DNA from: Bradyrhizobium sp. SZCCT0231
GTDB lineage: Bacteria; Pseudomonadota; Alphaproteobacteria; Rhizobiales; Xanthobacteraceae
Length of the DNA stretch: 64,000 nucleotides
Assembly: GCF_018130245.1 (NCBI RefSeq)
Contig: NZ_JAFCKP010000009.1
Span: 124,001-188,000, forward strand
Direction of reading: 5' to 3'
Shown here: one piece after another, positions 43,627-52,093 of the stretch
Layout of the letters: the number at the start of each line of letters is the position of its first letter
How positions within the stretch are numbered: position 1 is the first letter of the stretch
Notes under the pieces: model-generated
The model's input: only the letters and a program-made list of their open reading frames with translations
What the model was told of the DNA's origin: nothing
The model's database searches: none
Made by a program: the position numbers and the translations under genes

Positions 43627-44845
43627 CGCGGGGCCTGATGCTGGCGCTGCTGGGCAGGTTGATCAGCCGGCGTTCGATGGATTCCGCGGTGGAAAGATCG
43701 CCGCGGGGATTTTCCGCAAACATCGGCAGCCTGTGCATCAAGGTCCAGGCCGGGCGCGCGCCGAAGCCGGCGTCGTTGAGAGCGGCGAGGAGCTCGTCGC
43801 GACGGTTGGCATTTGCCTCGTCGAGCAGGATCGCATTCAGCCAGTAATTGCTCGTGGTGTCTTTCGGCTCGTGCGAGAAGTGGACGCCGGGAACATCGGC
43901 AAAGGCGCGCTGGTAGGCTGCAGCTAACTTCCGCTTGCTTGCCAGGAAGCCGTCGAGCTGCTCGAGCTGGGCACAACCGAGCGCTGCGTTCAAGTTCGGC
44001 AGGCGATAGTTGAAGCCGATCTCGTCGTGCACGAAGGCCCATTTGTGCGGCAGTTTTGCCGTCGTCGTCAGGTGCTTGGCGCGGCGTCCCAGCTCCTCGT
44101 CATTGGTGAGGATGGCGCCGCCGCCGCCGGTGGTGACGATCTTGTTGCCGTTGAAGCTCAGCGCCGCGAGCCGCGCCTGCGATCCGACGGCGTGGCCCTT
44201 GTAGGTCGAGCCGAGCGATTCCGCGGCATCCTCCACCAGCGCAATGCCCCAGTCGCTTGCGATTGCGGCGATCTCGTCGAGCTCGACGGGATGCCCGAAC
44301 GTGTGCATCGGCGAGATCGCGGCGATGCGGCGCCCGGTCTCGCGATTGATCGTGCCCTTTGGCGTTCGCTCCGCAATTGCCTCGAGCCGCGCGGCGAGAG
44401 CGCGCGGGTCCATGCCGAGCGTCGTGAGCGAACTGTCGATGAAATGCGGCACCGCCCCGCAATAGGCGATCGCGTTGGTGGTCGCGATGAAGGTCAGCGC
44501 CGGCGACATCACCTCGTCGCCGGGCTCGACACCGGCGAGCCTGAAGCAGGCGTGCAACGCTGCCGTGCCGTTGACGACGGCGACCGCGCGTCTTGCGCCC
44601 GTCACCTCTTCCAGCATCCGCTCGAAGCGGTCGACGAACGGGCCGACCGAGGAGACGAAGGTGCTCTTGATGCATTCTTCCAGATAGGCGATCTCGTTTC
44701 CGGCAAACACCGGCTCGTGCAGGCCGAGGATGCCGTTGGGCGTGCCCGCGGCGCGCCGGACGGCATCGACCACGGCCTTCGGATCGAACGTGCGCGTGGA
44801 GATGTCGGATCTGGTCGCGGTCGTTCCCACCGTTGCCTCAGACAT
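43619..44845 (-). CDS. legC: PLP-dependent sugar aminotransferase (LegC-like, DegT family)
   Basis: This 408-residue DegT/DnrJ/EryC1 aminotransferase has AVAVVNGTAALHACFRLAGVEPGDEVMSPALTFIATTNAI, VEDAAESLGSTYKG and SFNGNKIVTTGGGGAIL, where the Lys carries PLP. In the legionaminic route LegC aminates C4 of the 4-keto sugar made by LegB. It overlaps LegB and LegG genes by 8 nt on each side, so expression is tightly coupled. The first 35 residues before GILGLHEPVFAGNE are poorly conserved. Confidence 0.88.
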   Translation of the reverse strand: MSEATVGTTATRSDISTRTFDPKAVVDAVRRAAGTPNGILGLHEPVFAGNEIAYLEECIKSTFVSSVGPFVDRFERMLEEVTGARRAVAVVNGTAALHACFRLAGVEPGDEVMSPALTFIATTNAIAYCGAVPHFIDSSLTTLGMDPRALAARLEAIAERTPKGTINRETGRRIAAISPMHTFGHPVELDEIAAIASDWGIALVEDAAESLGSTYKGHAVGSQARLAALSFNGNKIVTTGGGGAILTNDEELGRRAKHLTTTAKLPHKWAFVHDEIGFNYRLPNLNAALGCAQLEQLDGFLASKRKLAAAYQRAFADVPGVHFSHEPKDTTSNYWLNAILLDEANANRRDELLAALNDAGFGARPAWTLMHRLPMFAENPRGDLSTAESIERRLINLPSSASIRPRDE

Positions 44846-45857
44846 TGTAGACGTCCGCCTTGTAGCGGCTGAGATTGACGGGATTGGTGAACCAGTTCAC
44901 CGTCTTCACGATGCCGCGGCGCATGCCTTCAAGGCCGCCGAATTCCGGCGCCCAGCCGAGCTGCTGGCGTGCCTTGGAATTGTCGGCCCAGAGCCGCTCG
45001 ACCTCGCTGTTGGCCGGACGCAGGCGCGCCTCGTCGGTCTCGATCTCGATCTTCACGCCCATCACGTCGGCGATCATCTCGACGGTCGCCCCGACCGAGA
45101 TCTCGAAGCCGCTGCCGAGATTGATGGTCTGGCCGACGCATTGCTCGGCCGGCGCGATGAGGCCCGCGATCAGGCCACGCGCTGTATCGGTGACGAACGA
45201 GAAGTCGCGGGTCGGGCTGACGGCGCCGAGACGGATCTTGCGCTTGCCGGTCGCGATCTGGCTGATGATGGTAGGGATCACCGCGCGCGCCGACTGCCGC
45301 GGGCCGAAGGTGTTGAACGGGCGGATCACGACGACCGGCATGTCGAAAGAGGCCTGGAACGACAGCGCCATCTGGTCGGATGCGATCTTCGAGGCCGAGT
45401 AGGGCGATTGGCCAACCAGCGGATGGCTCTCCTTGATCGGCACGGTCTGCGCCGTGCCGTAGACCTCGCTGGTCGAGGTCTGCACGAAGCGCCGCACGCC
45501 GGCCATGCGCGCCGCCTGGAGAACGTTCACGGTGCCGCGCACATTGGTCTCGACGTAGGAATCGGGTGCGACATAGGAGAAGGGGATCGCGATCAGCGCC
45601 GCCAAATGCAGCACGTCGGTGCAGCCGCTGGCGGCCGCGATCATGAAATGCGGATCGCGGATGTCACCGGCGACGACCTCCACGGACTTCATGATGTCGG
45701 CGGGAACCGTGTCCAGCCAGCCCCAGGAGTTGAAGGAATTGTAGTAGACGATCGCCTTGACGCGGGCCCCGGCCTTCACCAGCTCCTCGACGACATGCGA
45801 ACCGATGAAGCCGTCGCTGCCGGTAACGAGGACGCGGGCGTCCCTCAGATCTGTCAT
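44838..45857 (-). CDS. legB: NDP-sugar 4,6-dehydratase (LegB-like)
   Basis: This 339-residue extended SDR has RVLVTGSDGFIGSHVVEELVKAGARVKAIVYYNSFNSWGWLD, a feature of the LegB/GDP-GlcNAc 4,6-dehydratase group. It also has STSEVYGTAQTVPI and the catalytic YSASKIASD. It should open module A by making a 4-keto-6-deoxy nucleotide sugar for LegC. The frame extends upstream, but ATG 45857 with GGGTCCGGC before it starts at the conserved N-terminus. The 134 bp upstream separate it from the HddC-GmhB gene and may hold a promoter. Confidence 0.88.
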   Translation of the reverse strand: MTDLRDARVLVTGSDGFIGSHVVEELVKAGARVKAIVYYNSFNSWGWLDTVPADIMKSVEVVAGDIRDPHFMIAAASGCTDVLHLAALIAIPFSYVAPDSYVETNVRGTVNVLQAARMAGVRRFVQTSTSEVYGTAQTVPIKESHPLVGQSPYSASKIASDQMALSFQASFDMPVVVIRPFNTFGPRQSARAVIPTIISQIATGKRKIRLGAVSPTRDFSFVTDTARGLIAGLIAPAEQCVGQTINLGSGFEISVGATVEMIADVMGVKIEIETDEARLRPANSEVERLWADNSKARQQLGWAPEFGGLEGMRRGIVKTVNWFTNPVNLSRYKADVYNV

Positions 45858-45991
45858 GCCGGACCCCAGAAGGCGATTAAGCCAGTGTTCGCAACAAGAT
45901 GGCGCTATAGCACACTGGCGGTTGCGTGCAACAGAGCAGCGCGCCCTAGCTGCCAAATCCCGGGGGATGCAGCAGTTTTTGTGACGCGCGC

Positions 45992-47194
45992 CTAGGTTTG
46001 GCCGACCGGGATGAGGTGTTGTCTCACGAACCTCTCCAGATTGCCGCCCTCGAACAAATGGCCAGGGAGACCAGCGGCCCGGGCTGCCTCGAGGTCGCTC
46101 GGCTTGTCTCCGATCACCATGCTGCGCGTCATGTCGACCGGAAAACGCTGCGTAAGGTCGGTGATCATGCCCGGCGCCGGCTTGCGCCGGTCGCTGATGC
46201 GGCAATAGCGTGCGACGGTTCCATCGGGGTGATCGGGGCAATATTCAAATGCATCCACATGCGCACCGATCCGCGCCATCTGATCCGCCATCCAGCGATG
46301 CAGCGCGACCACGTGATGCTCCTCGTAGTAGCCGCGTGCGACGCCGGACTGGTTGGTGATGACGAAAGCGAAATAACCGGCGTCATTGACCGCCTTCACG
46401 GCCTCGCGCGCGCCTTCGATCCATTCGAGCTTGTGGGTCTCGAAGGTGTATCCTGAATCATGGTTGAGCACGCCGTCCCGATCGAAAAACACCGCCGGTC
46501 GCCGCAGCTTGTCTCGCAATTCGCGGTCGGCGCGCGCGAAATCATCGGGGATGCCGATGTCGATGAAGTAGCCGCGATAGGCCGTTCCGCGCAGCGCGCC
46601 GGACTTGGCAAGGCCGGGGAATACATCCTGCTCGAGCGAGGCGGGGAGGGTCTTGATGTCGTGGAGAACGGACTTGTCGACCACGTAGATGCCGGCATTG
46701 ACCGGTCCGGTGGCGCCCGCACCCGGCGCGATGAAGTCACGAACAATGTCACCGTCGAGGACAACGCGCCCATAGCGATCCCCGACGACGCCGTCGCGCA
46801 ATGCCACGTGGACGCGCCCGCCGCGCGCGCGGGCGATGAGATCGAGCAGGTTGAAATCGAACAGCGAATCTCCGTTGAGGAGGAGGAAGCGGTCGTGCAG
46901 CAGGTCACGCGCATGCACGAGCGCACCGCCGGTACCGAGCGGCTCCGTCTCGCGCGACACCAGGATCTTTGCCCGGCCCCTGGCTGCGGCGGCATAATGG
47001 CTCTCGACGATGTCGGCCTTGTGACCGGCGAGCAACAGGATCTCATCGAAGACGTGATAGCGGGCGAGTTCATCGATCAGCGTGTCGAGAAACGGCCGGC
47101 CGCCGATCTCGAGCATCGGCTTCGGCACGGATTTGGTGCGTTCGCCAAGGCGGGTGCCGAGCCCACCGACGAGGATGACGGCCTGCCTCAGCAT
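45992..47194 (-). CDS. Bifunctional heptose-1-phosphate guanylyltransferase/heptose bisphosphatase (HddC-GmhB fusion)
   Basis: The 400-residue protein joins two enzymes. Residues 1-225 form a nucleotidyltransferase (AVILVGGLGTRLGERTKSVPKPMLEIGGRPFLDTL, LLLNGDSLFDF) of the HddC type. Residues 230-395 form a HAD phosphatase of the GmhB type (AVFFDRDGVLNHDSGYTFETHKLEWIEG, VITNQSGVARGYY, CPDHPDGTVARYCRISDRRKPAPGMI, MVIGDKPSDLEAARAAG). GmhB removes the 7-phosphate of heptose-1,7-bisphosphate and HddC makes GDP-heptose. An HddA-like kinase is encoded at 57938, but no GmhA isomerase is in the window. The leader carries an exact 18-bp duplication. Confidence 0.88.
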   Translation of the reverse strand: MLRQAVILVGGLGTRLGERTKSVPKPMLEIGGRPFLDTLIDELARYHVFDEILLLAGHKADIVESHYAAAARGRAKILVSRETEPLGTGGALVHARDLLHDRFLLLNGDSLFDFNLLDLIARARGGRVHVALRDGVVGDRYGRVVLDGDIVRDFIAPGAGATGPVNAGIYVVDKSVLHDIKTLPASLEQDVFPGLAKSGALRGTAYRGYFIDIGIPDDFARADRELRDKLRRPAVFFDRDGVLNHDSGYTFETHKLEWIEGAREAVKAVNDAGYFAFVITNQSGVARGYYEEHHVVALHRWMADQMARIGAHVDAFEYCPDHPDGTVARYCRISDRRKPAPGMITDLTQRFPVDMTRSMVIGDKPSDLEAARAAGLPGHLFEGGNLERFVRQHLIPVGQT

Positions 47195-47639
47195 GACAAT
47201 CTGTCTCTAGGCGCATCAGTGGAACTAGGCGCATCAGTGGAAGGTGAACAGCACAAATTCTGTCTCAATGCTCTCGGCTGCTCGACCAACGGAACTTTCT
47301 CCCGGCCGCGATCGGCGCCGGATCAAGCCTTGGAGGAAGCAACGCCACTGACCGGCGTCCTATACCACAGCATGCAAAATCGCGCTGCTCGCCTCGACGG
47401 GGCCGTATGCAGTGGTTGTGCTTAGCAGCGACCGGAAGCAACGAGCAAGGGAAAACTCCACCACCACTTCGTAGATCGCCCGGGGTCTGAAGCCGCCCGC
47501 CAAACTCCACCATTGCCGATCGGAGAGTGCTTGGCTATGGGGCAATTGATGAACCATAGATCGCCCAGTATGATGTCTGCGGGTGCGCCCTATCCGCATT
47601 CTGGACTTCCCATTCATATCCTGTCGGGGACGAGAGTAC
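47195..47639. other. 445-bp divergent intergenic region
   Basis: This gap separates the HddC-GmhB gene from the Wzz-like gene. It holds an 18-bp tandem duplication (47207-47242) close to the HddC-GmhB start. I see no gene, RNA structure or clear operator in the rest. It should contain at least two divergent promoters. Confidence 0.5.
47207..47242. repeat. Exact 18-bp tandem duplication in the hddC-gmhB leader
   Basis: CTAGGCGCATCAGTGGAA occurs twice with no spacer, starting 12 bp upstream of the HddC-GmhB ATG. It may be a recent slippage event that lengthens the 5' leader. Confidence 0.85.
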
Positions 47640-48509
47640 ATGCCGATGGTTGAGCGTACGCTGCAGGCTGCGGTTCTTTCCCGGCTTGCGAGGTGGACAG
47701 ACGTCGCTATCCGGACGGTACGGAGGCATTGGGTTCTTTCGATCGTGATCGGCGCGATGCTGTTAGCTGCTCTGGGGTCTCTGGGCGTCGGCCGAAAGGT
47801 GGAGTCCTGGACTGCGACCGCGACGGTTGCAATCGGTACGTTGCCGAGCGTCGAAGGCATCCTCGGGCAGCCTGGGCCGCCCGTCGAGCGGGTCGAGAGT
47901 GCCCGTGATCTGGTGGTCAGGATCGGGGAGAGCCAGTTTCAAGACAATGTTCTGGCCGATGCTCGGAAAGCGCTCCACGATCCACACGGAGCGTTCGCCG
48001 GCGCCTCCTTGCGGGGGATCGTCATAGACGATACCGCCATCCGCCTGGAGGCGAGTTCCGCCTCCAAGGAGGAGGCGTTGACCCTCCTTCAACAAACCGT
48101 CCTTGCGATCCAGGCTGCCCATCAGAAACGGTTCGAGCCGAGAATGGAATTGTTGCGTTCGGTTCTCGCTAGTCTACAGGATGCAAGGGGCCGCCTGGGC
48201 GATTCGCTCAAAAAGGGCGATATGTACGTGACGGCGTCCCGGCCGGATGGAACGCCTGCCGGCCTTACATTGATGGCGAGCCCTGGCGGTTCAGTCGATG
48301 GTATTCTCAATGTCGATACACGCATTGCGTTGCTGGCCTATATCGAGCGCACCACGAGGATGACGGGTCCGCAGAATGGATACTCTCCTGCGACGCAGGG
48401 GCCGAGGGAGGTCAATCTCGTGCAAAGGGCCATCCTCGCGGGGCTAGGCATAGTTCTCTTCATTGGCCTTCTGACTTTCCTCCTGAAGCGATCCGCCCGG
48501 GTCGGATAG
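47640..48509 (+). CDS. Wzz-like chain-length determinant/polysaccharide co-polymerase
   Basis: This 289-residue protein has two membrane spans, one near residues 35-52 (WVLSIVIGAMLLAALGSLGVG) and one near 262-282 (AILAGLGIVLFIGLLTFLL). They flank a periplasmic domain of about 200 residues with helical stretches such as ASKEEALTLLQQTVLAIQAAHQKRFEPRMELLRSVLASLQDAR. That is the plan of Wzz/PCP proteins that set chain length. Residues after the first span (WTATATVAIG) also fit. There is no C-terminal kinase. ATG 47640 follows GGGGACGAG. The polymerase-like gene begins 7 nt downstream. Confidence 0.78.
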   Translation: MPMVERTLQAAVLSRLARWTDVAIRTVRRHWVLSIVIGAMLLAALGSLGVGRKVESWTATATVAIGTLPSVEGILGQPGPPVERVESARDLVVRIGESQFQDNVLADARKALHDPHGAFAGASLRGIVIDDTAIRLEASSASKEEALTLLQQTVLAIQAAHQKRFEPRMELLRSVLASLQDARGRLGDSLKKGDMYVTASRPDGTPAGLTLMASPGGSVDGILNVDTRIALLAYIERTTRMTGPQNGYSPATQGPREVNLVQRAILAGLGIVLFIGLLTFLLKRSARVG

Positions 48510-48516
48510 AACTGCG

Positions 48517-49929
48517 ATGGCCCTTCTTGCCGGAGTGTCCATACTTCTCTTCATTGCTTGGCTGGGGCTCTTCAGGCCGACGATCTTCGTTTGTCTCGCC
48601 TTTCTGCTATTTACCTTCGCATGGCGGACGGTCTCGTCGTTGTATATCGACCTTGCGGGGCCGGTCTTTTCATCCCAGCTTCAGATGTTCGTTGGTCCCG
48701 GCGTCATGACGGTGTTCCAATCGACCGCATACTTCCTGACGCTTCTTCCTTTTCTGTGGGTCTTCAATGCGCAAGCGCTGCATGATTGGGCGCGGACCGC
48801 TCCCACTCCCGAACTGACGGCGAGCCGAGCTCAACTGACGCTCTCGGACGCCACGTTCTACGCATCCGTGCTCTTCTTGATCCTGCTTTTCGGCGCCCTG
48901 ATCCACGGCGGCGTCATTCCACTGTTCGCCAAGATCGAACGTTGGACCTTCAACGAGCAGGCCAACATCCTCCATCGCTTCGTGATCGAGCGCGGCGACA
49001 TGATCTGCTTCTGGTGGGGAACCATGTTCGCCGCGGAACGGCTGCGACGCCAGAGATATGATTACCGTTTCCTCTGCTTGCTCGCCGCCCTCATCTTTTA
49101 CATGTTTCTCGCAGGCGGGCGATTTTCGCCCTTCTACCGGTATTGTGCATTCTTCGTCATACCTTTCTCGGCCGTTTTGCTGGTGCAGGCCCGAGATCTC
49201 GGAGCCGGAAGTTTGTTCAGCTTGATGCCCCGCATCGCGGATCGGCGCATGGTACTCGCCGGCACCGGCGTCATGGCGGCGACGGTCGCGATGATCGTAT
49301 TCGCACTCTATTGGAACTTGACGAAGGTCAGAGGGTTCGAGGGCGAGGCCGCACGGGGAGCGTTTGTAGAGCGCGCCCTCGTGCAGCCGTCGGAGATCGG
49401 ATGGGCATCCTACCAGCGCGTTCTGGTCAACGGAGTTTGGGATGCACGCCATGCCTTCGATGCCCTGTTCGAGCGCCCCATCGTTGCGGGGCGCAACACC
49501 ACGCCGCAGTTCCTGATGTCCGCGACGATAGGCGAGCCTCGCACGACGGAGCACATTACGGGTGGCTTTCAATTCGCTGGCGGATTTCCTGAGATCTTCT
49601 TCGAACTGCTCGGTCCGTATTTGAGCTGGTTTTTTCTGCTGGGGGCGGCCTGGATCGCCGCCCTCATTTCCGCAATCATGGTTCGCTCAATCGTTGCCGA
49701 GCGATACCTGACTGCGGTTTTGTCGTTCTACGTGCTGTATGGCTTCTACGTGATGTACATCGGCGGCATGCTGAACTTCGGGGCGACGCCGACATATTGG
49801 ATCAAGATTGCCGCTCTCTTGGCCGCGATCGTTCTGGAGGAGCGCTGGCAGAAGTTGGGCCGCCCCATCCTTCCCTGGGTGCTGGCCGAGAGAACTCGTT
49901 TGTTTCGCCGTTCCGCAGTGTCCAACTGA
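48517..49929 (+). CDS. Multi-span membrane protein, probable polysaccharide polymerase (Wzy-like)
   Basis: This 470-residue protein has about 10-12 hydrophobic segments and a long periplasmic loop (about 270-355, including FEGEAARGAFVERALVQPSEIGWASYQRVLVNG). It has no motif I can name, which is normal for Wzy polymerases. Gene order (just after a Wzz-like gene, in a cluster with Wzx) makes Wzy the best call; an oligosaccharide repeat unit ligase is possible. By eye, codon use is a little less GC-rich than in the flanking housekeeping genes, as often seen for polymerase genes. Confidence 0.68.
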   Translation: MALLAGVSILLFIAWLGLFRPTIFVCLAFLLFTFAWRTVSSLYIDLAGPVFSSQLQMFVGPGVMTVFQSTAYFLTLLPFLWVFNAQALHDWARTAPTPELTASRAQLTLSDATFYASVLFLILLFGALIHGGVIPLFAKIERWTFNEQANILHRFVIERGDMICFWWGTMFAAERLRRQRYDYRFLCLLAALIFYMFLAGGRFSPFYRYCAFFVIPFSAVLLVQARDLGAGSLFSLMPRIADRRMVLAGTGVMAATVAMIVFALYWNLTKVRGFEGEAARGAFVERALVQPSEIGWASYQRVLVNGVWDARHAFDALFERPIVAGRNTTPQFLMSATIGEPRTTEHITGGFQFAGGFPEIFFELLGPYLSWFFLLGAAWIAALISAIMVRSIVAERYLTAVLSFYVLYGFYVMYIGGMLNFGATPTYWIKIAALLAAIVLEERWQKLGRPILPWVLAERTRLFRRSAVSN

Positions 49930-50244
49930 GTCTCGGGAAAACCCAGCAGGCAAGCATTCCGGCGAACGCGAAGCTCGAATCTGCCCAGTAGGTCGCCGGA
50001 GTGCTTTTTCCGCCAGCTCGCAGACACCAGATGGGGCCCCTCCAGAGCCATCGTGCTAGTGGCGGCGTCGTCCGATTAGGTGCCCTGCCATTCCCGGTTG
50101 ATTCCACGGTCGGCGGAGCGTAAACAGACCTCGAATTACGTCGACGTTTTAGCATGCGGGCCGGAACATCGCGTATGATCTGTCGAATGCTCCCGGTCGG
50201 TTTGGTCTGTGCCGGTCCATCGCTTTCCCGCCGAGTCCTGTCGA
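49930..50244. other. 315-bp intergenic region
   Basis: This gap lies between the Wzy-like gene and the first of two paired hypothetical genes on the same strand. I see no RNA gene, strong hairpin or known operator. It is long enough for a promoter, so the two downstream genes may be a separate unit. Confidence 0.45.
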
Positions 50245-50985
50245 ATGTCCAGTGACCTGCAGATCGCAGAAGCTGTCGCGAGGGGCTATCCTCCCGCCGT
50301 TCTCTACCTGCGCAATGACGAAATCGTCACAACGGAAGTCTGCGCGTTCAACTACTTCGCGGTCTTCATGAAGGATCATCCCGATGTGGATGCCCATGTC
50401 TGGTTCTTCGATGGAGTGGGCAAGCCGGCGGGGTATTTCCACCGTGAACTCGGCGTCAACGGACAGCTGCAATTGCAGACTTCGGAGCTTTGCCCGAGCG
50501 TGTCGGGAACGGTCGCGATGGCGCTGATACCGAAACACGAGACCAAGCTTCGCCCTGGCCGGAAGGTGACCACTGGGTATTACGCACAATATTTCTCGCA
50601 GCATGGTGCAGTGACATTGTCGCACGAGCGCGAGCCGGTCGCGGCCGCACCGTTCCCAACCTCCGCCTGGATGCAGTCCTATCTCACGCGCTTCGTCAAG
50701 GAATCCGGTGTGGTGTTGGTGAATTCCTGCATGGCACCCGAAGGCGTCTCGGTCGGGACGGCTCGCCTCATGGCCCTGGACGGCACCGCGTTGGGCGAGC
50801 GTACGATTCCGGAAATCGCGCCGATGGGCGCCTTGCGCATCAGCACGCTGGACCTTTTTCCGGAGGCTGAAAGATTGATCGGCGCGAGCGAGGGATTCGC
50901 CTTGGAGTTCAAAGGCACTAACATCGCCAGCCCGTTCAGCTACTATCAATTTGCCAACGGCAAGTTCAGCTTGCATCATTTTTAG
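50245..50985 (+). CDS. Hypothetical protein, first of a related pair
   Basis: This 246-residue soluble protein has no signal peptide or membrane span and no motif I recognise. It is rich in predicted beta strands (VCAFNYFAVFMKDHPDVDAHVWFFDGVGKPAGYFHREL). A late segment, VVLVNSCMAPEGVSVGTARLMALDGTALGERTIPEIAPMGALRISTLDLFPEAERLI, parallels one in the next protein: LMLINHSSD, IREDGEQIEGDFGEIPPLGAREMSVVDMF. The two are therefore probably distant paralogues with immunoglobulin-like beta sandwiches. ATG 50245 is used; GTG 50209 is possible. Location suggests a surface-glycan role, but this is only context. Confidence 0.65.
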   Translation: MSSDLQIAEAVARGYPPAVLYLRNDEIVTTEVCAFNYFAVFMKDHPDVDAHVWFFDGVGKPAGYFHRELGVNGQLQLQTSELCPSVSGTVAMALIPKHETKLRPGRKVTTGYYAQYFSQHGAVTLSHEREPVAAAPFPTSAWMQSYLTRFVKESGVVLVNSCMAPEGVSVGTARLMALDGTALGERTIPEIAPMGALRISTLDLFPEAERLIGASEGFALEFKGTNIASPFSYYQFANGKFSLHHF

Positions 50986-50990
50986 GGGCT

Positions 50991-51920
50991 GTGTCCGTGA
51001 CCCGTTTCCCGTCGAGGCCCTGGAAGCCGCACGAGCCGCGCTTCATGTTCCCGACCTTTGCCGGCGTCGAGTCGCGCATGGGTTTCTCGATTCCCGCCTG
51101 GTATCGCCCGGTCGACATCAGGTATCTCCGCAGCCTCGTCGCCGGGAGCTTGCGCAAGAACTTTCGCGAGACGGTCAAGGACCTCGTTCCGGAGCTTGCC
51201 AGCCTGGTCGCCTCGGGCTTCAGCAAGAAGCTGCGATTCAAACTCCACATTCTGTCGCGGGACGGCGACTATCGAGCGACCTACGAGTTTCCGGATAACT
51301 ATTCGCCCGGCTCCTCCGTGGAGATCGAGCTGTCGCGTCTTTTCGCCTCGCTCAAGCTGCCGCAGGACGACTATCTCGTCATTGCCGTGATGTCGCGCGG
51401 TCGCATGGACGGCTTTCGCTCTTCGCCTGCCAGCTATTCGATGACCTACATCGATCAGGACAACGTCGCGATCTACCGTACCGGCGCATTTGCCCGGCCC
51501 TTGAACGAGGGCAGGCTCAAGGCGCATGTCGGTTTCACCGGAATCAATCCGAAGATCATTGCGACCGGCGACATCGTCAGCTCTCTGATGCTGATCAATC
51601 ACTCCTCAGATCCCGACTATGCTCATGCTGCCCGGCCGACGTCCAAGCTGATCCGCGAGGACGGCGAGCAGATCGAAGGTGATTTCGGTGAAATCCCGCC
51701 GCTCGGCGCGCGCGAGATGTCGGTCGTCGACATGTTCGGCAGCCGCGTGTTCGACTTTCTCAAGCCGTTCGGCGGACGAGGGACGACGGTCACCACCTGC
51801 ACGGGGGTCACACTCGCGAGCCTGCATCTGCAACGTACCAACGACAACCGGCGGACGCTGCTCGGCATCGAGCACTCGCGCCCCGCGCACATGAACCTCG
51901 CCGGTATCTTGCAGCACTAA
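50991..51920 (+). CDS. Hypothetical protein, second of a related pair
   Basis: This 309-residue protein starts at GTG 50991 (TAGGGG upstream), 5 nt after the previous stop, so the two genes are co-translated. There is no signal peptide. It contains MFPTFAGVESRMGFSIPAWYRPVDIRYLRSL, then a middle domain, and the segment EIPPLGAREMSVVDMFGSRVFDFL that matches the plan of its neighbour (IP-x-x-G-A-x-x-x-S-x-x-D-x-F). The end, GIEHSRPAHMNLAGIL, carries histidines that could bind metal. I do not recognise the family. Its placement between the Wzy-like gene and nonulosonate module B suggests glycan modification or export. Confidence 0.65.
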   Translation: MSVTRFPSRPWKPHEPRFMFPTFAGVESRMGFSIPAWYRPVDIRYLRSLVAGSLRKNFRETVKDLVPELASLVASGFSKKLRFKLHILSRDGDYRATYEFPDNYSPGSSVEIELSRLFASLKLPQDDYLVIAVMSRGRMDGFRSSPASYSMTYIDQDNVAIYRTGAFARPLNEGRLKAHVGFTGINPKIIATGDIVSSLMLINHSSDPDYAHAARPTSKLIREDGEQIEGDFGEIPPLGAREMSVVDMFGSRVFDFLKPFGGRGTTVTTCTGVTLASLHLQRTNDNRRTLLGIEHSRPAHMNLAGILQH

Positions 51921-51929
51921 CTAACTAAA

Positions 51930-51974
51930 GCATGATCCGGCAAAGTGCGAAGCGGTTTTCCGGAAGGGTCATGC
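51930..51974. repeat. 45-bp interspersed repeat, copy 2 (inverted relative to copy 1)
   Basis: It starts GCATGATCCGG and ends GGTCATGC. It is the reverse complement of the element at 26285-26329 apart from a few changes. It lies between convergent genes, the position typical of such elements. Confidence 0.75.
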
Positions 51975-52093
51975 CAAGCAATTGGCTGAGGGATACCATT
52001 CACCCCTGATCTCTTTTCGATTTGGGACAATTGCACGATCATCGACACGTCGTGCACGGCAGGTCTGGTCGATCACGAGCGGTCGCGCCGCGG

